From the IMG/VR virus record IMGVR_UViG_3300037316_000092, positions 1-46,503 of that record: a stretch of DNA of 46,503 bases; one strand, 5' to 3'. A model generated the notes under the pieces. That model worked only from the letters and a program-made list of their open reading frames with translations, was not told where the DNA came from and did no database searches. This DNA is from a virus. Below are positions 43,429-46,503 of the stretch, in pieces (position 1 is the first letter of the stretch; each line of letters opens with the position of its first letter). The position numbers were made by a program, and so were the translations under genes.

Positions 43429-44488
43429 TTGTCGCAGGGATACCCTTGGCTTTAGCCAAGGGATGAACTGCGCTCCGTTTGTTGTAAGTTGTTGTGTATT
43501 TTCTTACATATAGCAAAACTATATCTGTTCTTTTACCATTTTGATTTATTCGTTTTCTAGTTTCTATATCGTGAATTGCAATTTTGCCTTTGCTACTTCC
43601 ACCAATATATGCTAACCGCTTCTTGTATTTTACCGTTGAGCCTCGTTGCAGGTCTAATGACACTGTTGTTCCATATGACTTTCGTTTGCCGCCCTTTGCA
43701 AAGTTTGCAACGTGTAATTGCCTTCGATGATATTCAAGAAACTGTATCTTATACATTCCAAGAAACGGCTTTACATTTGCTTTCAATACCATTTCTGCCA
43801 ACGAATGACTATCAACATTATGCGCTTCCCATATGTATTCGAGTTTTTCTTTTGACTTCTTGAAATCACGAATATCTCTATGAGCTTTTGTGTCGTAGCC
43901 TTTTGTTTTTACCAGTTCAACATTGAGTTTTTTTACTTCTGAATAAAACCAAATTTTGCCTACTTCTAATGGTGAAAACGATTTGTTCCATTTTGTTTTA
44001 CCTTCTTTTGTAATTGCAGATATATCTTCAACATTGATTACTGTTATCGGTAATATCTTTTGCAACTGTTTAATTATACGAAGTTTTGCGTTCCATCTTG
44101 CTTTTGTTGAAGGTGGAGCCCGATTAGCAGATCGTAATGTTGATCTATTAGATCGACACATACGATATGGTGTTTTTCTGCTTCGTCTTGATCTACGAAG
44201 TATTCTTCTTGTTTCTACGTGTGCCTTGACCCAGTTAGGTGTATTCGTTGTTATGTTTAATATGACGTGTTTTTCTGTTGCTGCTGTATAGCCTTCTCGT
44301 TCGCTCCCTGGATCGATACCTAATGCAACCTTTTGATATTTTCTGTTTGAAGGCTCTTTAACTAACTTAATACAGAAAATACCAGTTTGCCAATAAGCAA
44401 CTGCTTGACCCTTCTCCATTAATTTTCTTGCCCTCTTTTCAGAACAAGGCATTAAAGTAACTTTATTTATATCTAATACTGGAACCAC
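43424..44488 (-). CDS. IsrB-like RNA-guided nickase (HNH-less IscB family)
   Basis: The 354-residue protein has a PLMP-like start (VTLMPCSEKRARKLMEKG). RuvC-I Asp59 (ALGIDPGSE), an arginine-rich bridge helix (RRILRRSRRSRKTPYR, about 94-109), RuvC-II Glu154 (INVEDIS) and RuvC-III His223/Asp226 (HNVDSHSLAE) follow. Only about 70 residues separate RuvC-II and III, so the HNH domain of IscB is missing. This and the length fit IsrB, which nicks the non-target strand. The last codons and the TGA stop extend past the element edge into host sequence. It has no transposase of its own, so movement would need TnpA in trans. Confidence 0.88.
   Translation of the reverse strand: MVPVLDINKVTLMPCSEKRARKLMEKGQAVAYWQTGIFCIKLVKEPSNRKYQKVALGIDPGSEREGYTAATEKHVILNITTNTPNWVKAHVETRRILRRSRRSRKTPYRMCRSNRSTLRSANRAPPSTKARWNAKLRIIKQLQKILPITVINVEDISAITKEGKTKWNKSFSPLEVGKIWFYSEVKKLNVELVKTKGYDTKAHRDIRDFKKSKEKLEYIWEAHNVDSHSLAEMVLKANVKPFLGMYKIQFLEYHRRQLHVANFAKGGKRKSYGTTVSLDLQRGSTVKYKKRLAYIGGSSKGKIAIHDIETRKRINQNGKRTDIVLLYVRKYTTTYNKRSAVHPLAKAKGIPATR
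43443..43462. repeat. Right-end hairpin of the IsrB element
   Basis: CCCTTGGC and GCCAAGGG are a perfect eight-base stem with a four-base loop, 14 bases inside the element edge. The last part of isrB overlaps it. Confidence 0.8.
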
Positions 44489-44752
44489 AATTTACTCCTT
44501 TTTACTGCCCGAAAAATAATGCTTACGCACCTTTGTTCAACTCGCTTCGACATAGGCAGATCATAGAGGATAAAGACTAGCGAAACATCCTTATCGTATT
44601 GCTGACCCTTACCAAAACGGATCACAATCTGCTTATTTGATACTTGAAGTATTACCTTCTTATCTCCTTGTCTAGTCAATATCTTTTAGTCTTGTTGTTC
44701 CGAAACTGGTTAGATTTCGTATTCACAAGCCTCTGCCTTTAGGCAGAGGTTA
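44489..44752 (-). ncRNA. Probable IsrB omega RNA (guide RNA)
   Basis: IscB/IsrB guide RNAs lie upstream of the nuclease gene, with the guide at the 5' end read from the flank. Here 264 bases between the element edge and isrB are non-coding apart from a chance frame. They open with the strong hairpin at 44730-44749 and carry further stems, and the length is close to known IsrB RNAs. The guide would be the GIY-YIG gene sequence upstream (from 44753). Inferred from known systems. Confidence 0.65.
44730..44749. repeat. Left-end hairpin of the IsrB element
   Basis: CCTCTGCC and GGCAGAGG form a perfect stem with a four-base loop, only three bases inside the edge. It would be the first stem of the guide RNA scaffold. 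Confidence 0.82.
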
Positions 44753-44968
44753 TTGACCCAAATACTTATATTCGAAATTTTCTATTCCAAATTCTTGTAT
44801 GGCGGCATATATTTTAGGAGAATTAGCGTAAGCCTCTCCTTTCTTACCAGCCCGTTTTTCTAATTTTTCCTGTTTTGTTTGTCCAACATAAAACATACCG
44901 TTGATTTTGTTTGTTAGTAAATAAATTATGTATGTTATATTTTTGTCATTTTCGTTTTTGTTTGGCAT
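44753..44968 (-). pseudogene. GIY-YIG homing endonuclease, 5' part, cut by IsrB element
   Basis: This encodes the first 72 residues of the nuclease: ITYIIYLLTNKINGMFYVGQ carries the GIY-YIG motifs (YxxY then YVGQT), and YAAIQEFGIENFEYKYLG is the following helix. The stop at 44750 is created by the transposon. It has its own promoter (44990-45017) and an AAAGGA site seven bases before the ATG. Joined to the 3' part it would give 292 residues, a normal size for phage GIY-YIG homing nucleases. Confidence 0.82.
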
Positions 44969-44989
44969 AACGCGATCCTTTAACCAAAT

Positions 44990-45017
44990 AATATAACCAC
45001 TATTGGGCTGGTGTCAA
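44990..45017 (-). promoter_or_regulatory. Sigma-70-type promoter of the GIY-YIG gene
   Basis: On the minus strand TTGACA (45017-45012) and TATATT (44995-44990) are 16 bases apart, upstream of the ATG at 44968. The same kind of promoter precedes the LAGLIDADG-methyltransferase gene. Confidence 0.72.
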
Positions 45018-45081
45018 TACAAAAAGTGATATAAATTACCAACATCTATTACTAAGTCTGTGCGTGACAACGAGTAGTAGG

Positions 45082-45534
45082 TTATAGCCAGTTCTCGTCC
45101 CGAAGATCGGATATTTTTCGGAGAATTTCTTTAATACGTTCATCCTCCTCTATTATCTTCTTAATTTTTTTCTTGCTACCACCATATACTCTTCCATTAT
45201 TAGCGTAGTCCACATTACCGTGTAGCGATTTTGTTATTGAGCTTTGGTTCACATTTAACATCTTGGCTATTTCCATCTGTGTATAACCGTCTGCATATAA
45301 TCTAATAACTTGTCTCTGCCTGTCTGTTAATAATGTATCCACTATCCTCCAAAATTCTTTTTTAAGTTCATCCTCCAATATTGCAATCTCTTCATTATAA
45401 GAGAATGGGTTTAATCTTTTATATACACTTTCTTCATTTGAAAACGATTCGAGCATTTCTCCTGCAACAACTACCTCACAAAATACCTGCTGGTAGCTAT
45501 CTGAGCGCGTTCTTTTTCTCTCTTTTCGTTCCAT
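45082..45534 (-). CDS. Sigma-region-4-like HTH protein
   Basis: The 150-residue protein has a clear helix-turn-helix of the sigma region 4 type at about residues 68-108: LLTDRQRQVIRLYADGYTQM and then EIAKMLNVNQSSITKSLHGN. It lacks region 2, so it is not a complete sigma factor. It may act as a transcription regulator for late genes, or as a DNA-binding packaging protein. It starts behind AAGGAA. The following KKKIKKIIEEDERIKEIL is a basic/acidic helix. Confidence 0.75.
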   Translation of the reverse strand: MERKERKRTRSDSYQQVFCEVVVAGEMLESFSNEESVYKRLNPFSYNEEIAILEDELKKEFWRIVDTLLTDRQRQVIRLYADGYTQMEIAKMLNVNQSSITKSLHGNVDYANNGRVYGGSKKKIKKIIEEDERIKEILRKISDLRDENWL

Positions 45535-45647
45535 ATTAATTCCTTATTATATGATAGTTATTATGACTTAACGATCTTATGCCTTATTAACACATCTATC
45601 TCTTACTATAATATAACAACAATTTTAATTAATTTACACTTCTTTCG

Positions 45648-45690
45648 CTAAAAAGAAAAACGCCACCATCACATTTAAGCAATAGTGGCA
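45648..45690 (-). terminator. Rho-independent terminator after the lipoprotein gene
   Basis: On the minus strand GCCACTAT pairs with ATGGTGGC (one G-T pair) around a 12-base loop, followed by GTTTTTCTTTTT. It separates the lipoprotein gene from the sigma-like gene. Confidence 0.78.
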
Positions 45691-45711
45691 TAATTTATAA
45701 CAACTAAATTG

Positions 45712-45873
45712 TTATCGACGATCTCTATGATCTTCGTGATGCTCTCCCCTATGATCATCCCAATTACCACGATGATCATAACCATGAAGCCCAACACTTC
45801 CATAACAACCTACAACGGATCCAGCACATACAACAGCTGCAATAACACCTAAAACTATCTTTGAAATATTCAT
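45712..45873 (-). CDS. Small His/Asp-rich lipoprotein (53 aa)
   Basis: An ATG at 45873 with AAAGGA seven bases upstream encodes MNISKIVLGVIAAVVCAGSV followed by VGC, a typical lipoprotein signal peptide whose lipobox Cys is residue 23. The mature part is only 31 residues, rich in His, Asp and Arg (HGYDHRGNWDDHRGEHHEDH). It carries six His residues that could bind metal. The 12-base AT motif precedes it and a strong terminator follows, making it a self-contained unit. It would sit on an envelope membrane. Possible roles include lysis or blocking superinfection; neither is proven. Confidence 0.75.
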   Translation of the reverse strand: MNISKIVLGVIAAVVCAGSVVGCYGSVGLHGYDHRGNWDDHRGEHHEDHRDRR

Positions 45874-45888
45874 AGTTATCCTTTCAAC

Positions 45889-45900
45889 TATCTATATATC
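45889..45900 (-). promoter_or_regulatory. 12-base AT motif GATATATAGATA before the lipoprotein gene
   Basis: The exact 12-mer lies 16 bases before the ATG at 45873, followed by the ribosome site. It is one of three identical copies in the window. Confidence 0.5.
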
Positions 45901-45915
45901 AAAAGTTTTGACTAT

Positions 45916-46160
45916 TTACATTAGCAGCATATATCTCAACACATCATTATAGTATTTTTCATATTCATCTTCAATAATATCTACATATGCTTCTTTGTAT
46001 GCTCCATGAAATTTAACAAATAATGCAAGATTGGACGCAACATTAAGTCCTTTTTCTTCATATAAATCAATAAAAAGATCAATAACTTTTTTATTGTATC
46101 CTCCACGTACTTCTACAAACTCAGTGTCTAGAAATGTAAAATCGTGCGGCATTCCTTTAT
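45916..46160 (-). pseudogene. Small gene truncated by second TnpB element
   Basis: The frame codes for GMPHDFTFLDTEFVEVRGG and a helical C-terminus (EKGLNVASNLALFVKFHG). Upstream of residue KG it runs directly into the transposon left end (TTTAT at 46156-46160), and the frame read beyond is transposon sequence. The Met at 46152 has its purine-rich site immediately adjacent, too close to be used. The native N-terminus presumably lies beyond the element, outside the window. The family is not recognised. Confidence 0.6.
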
Positions 46161-46177
46161 GGTTATGCGCCGTAAAA

Positions 46178-46198
46178 CTCCGAACCTTTAGGTCGGAG
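46178..46198. repeat. Left-end hairpin of the second TnpB element
   Basis: CTCCGAACC and GGTCGGAG form a stem with one bulged A around a TTTA loop. Placement relative to the TTTAT flank matches the complete element. Confidence 0.75.
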
Positions 46199-46243
46199 AT
46201 ATAAGGCGCCACAGAAAAAAATCTACATCCAATCGAAAAATAC

Positions 46244-46272
46244 TTGACAACTTCTACTACTATCGTTATATA
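46244..46272 (+). promoter_or_regulatory. Sigma-70-type promoter of second tnpB
   Basis: TTGACA (46244-46249) and TATATA (46267-46272) are 17 bases apart, nine bases before the tnpB ATG at 46282. Confidence 0.7.
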
Positions 46273-46281
46273 TAAGTTATA

Positions 46282-46503
46282 ATGCAACGAACGATATCTC
46301 TCAAAATAGATGCACCAGCCGAGTTTTTAGACTACCTAAAAACTTGCAACGAGCTATTCAATAAGTATGTTGAGTGGTGCTTCGAGACCAAGAGCTACAA
46401 TAAGAATAAGGCTCATGTCGAGCTATACGAAAAGTATCGTCAAGAATTTCCCAGTATCAATGCTGGCACTCTGCAATGCATTCGAGATGCAGCCCTGGAA
46501 AGC
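46282..46503 (+). CDS. tnpB: TnpB RNA-guided nuclease, N-terminal part
   Basis: The frame opens with MQRTISLKIDAPAEFLDYLK and stays open for 74 codons to the window end. By hand alignment about 48 of 74 residues match the complete TnpB at 33495-34628, including MQRTISLKID, WCF, YNK, KAH and IRD. The RuvC and zinc-finger parts lie beyond the window, so activity cannot be judged. It is not a recent duplicate of the other copy. Confidence 0.88.
   Translation, partial: MQRTISLKIDAPAEFLDYLKTCNELFNKYVEWCFETKSYNKNKAHVELYEKYRQEFPSINAGTLQCIRDAALES

Larger units (their letters stand above)
43429..44752 (-). mobile_element. IsrB-carrying IS200/605-like element
   Basis: About 1324 bp, flanked by the two halves of a GIY-YIG gene. 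Hairpins lie near both ends: 44730-44749 (CCTCTGCC/GGCAGAGG) and 43443-43462 (CCCTTGGC/GCCAAGGG). The limits were chosen so that the host gene is restored in frame; a CAA present at both edges leaves up to three bases of ambiguity. It carries isrB and its leader RNA, without tnpA, so it is non-autonomous. Confidence 0.8.
46161..46503 (+). mobile_element. Second IS605-type tnpB element, left part only
   Basis: The left flank is TTTAT (46156-46160), as for the complete element. A subterminal hairpin begins 17 bases inside, followed by a promoter and tnpB. No tnpA is seen beside tnpB, so this copy is probably a tnpB-only element. It runs off the right edge of the window. Confidence 0.8.

Noticed and set aside
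43424-44488. Full IscB or Cas9-like nuclease
   Set aside because: No HNH motif fits between RuvC-II and RuvC-III, and the length is that of IsrB.
44473-44679. Open frame of 68 codons upstream of isrB
   Set aside because: It lies in the guide RNA leader, overlaps isrB and has no ribosome site or known pattern; the region is better explained as structured RNA.
46161-46287. N-terminal part of the frame 45916-46287
   Set aside because: This part is the reverse reading of the second transposon's left end and promoter, so only 45916-46160 is treated as gene remnant.

Overview
The window is a 46.5 kb, AT-rich piece of a tailed double-stranded DNA phage genome (Caudoviricetes), probably a large one. 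Almost every gene lies on the minus strand, so transcription runs from right to left. The genes are tightly packed, many overlap at start/stop codons, and most have clear Shine-Dalgarno sites. The phage assignment rests on a recognisable head module: large terminase (29643-31499), portal (27730-29601), a virion transglycosylase (24497-25891), a very long prohead protease/scaffold polyprotein (17893-21621) and an HK97-type major capsid protein (7262-8278). The host cannot be named. A small lipoprotein with a lipobox and sigma-70-like promoters point to a bacterium. I recognise no tRNA or CRISPR array, and no tail tube, sheath or baseplate gene.

Layout, in transcription order from the right. 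At 45-46.5 kb a TnpB element has cut a small gene, followed by a His/Asp-rich lipoprotein and a sigma-region-4-like HTH protein. At 42.7-45.0 kb a GIY-YIG homing endonuclease gene is split by an IsrB-like (HNH-less IscB) element. At 34.8-42.7 kb come head-associated proteins of unknown function, a degraded homing endonuclease remnant, a possible small terminase and a CCA-adding-type nucleotidyltransferase. At 32.1-34.8 kb an HNH endonuclease gene is split by a complete IS605-type tnpA/tnpB element. At 16-32 kb lie terminase, portal, transglycosylase, a tyrosine phosphatase, the protease/scaffold and Lys/Ser-rich proteins. At 9-15.4 kb five large tandem genes probably encode internal virion proteins, one with a peptidoglycan-binding-like motif and two with hydrophobic segments. 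At 7-9 kb are a likely decoration protein and the major capsid protein, each followed by a hairpin terminator. At 5-7 kb is a LAGLIDADG endonuclease fused to a DNA methyltransferase, with its own promoter. At 0-4.6 kb are adhesion genes (LamG, polyglycine and collagen-like fibres) with a pyruvyltransferase and a glycosyltransferase.

The most striking theme is a dense, nested population of selfish nuclease genes. LAGLIDADG, HNH, GIY-YIG and a Vsr/EDxHD-like remnant sit between structural genes. Two of these homing genes are themselves interrupted by transposons encoding RNA-guided nucleases (TnpB and IsrB). For both, removing the element as I delimit it rejoins the host gene in frame. The two tnpB elements share the same TTTAT flank and nearly the same left-end geometry. 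A second theme is a perfect 12-base motif (GATATATAGATA) just upstream of three unrelated structural or small genes, a candidate phage late promoter. It contrasts with TTGACA-type promoters at the homing and tnpB genes.
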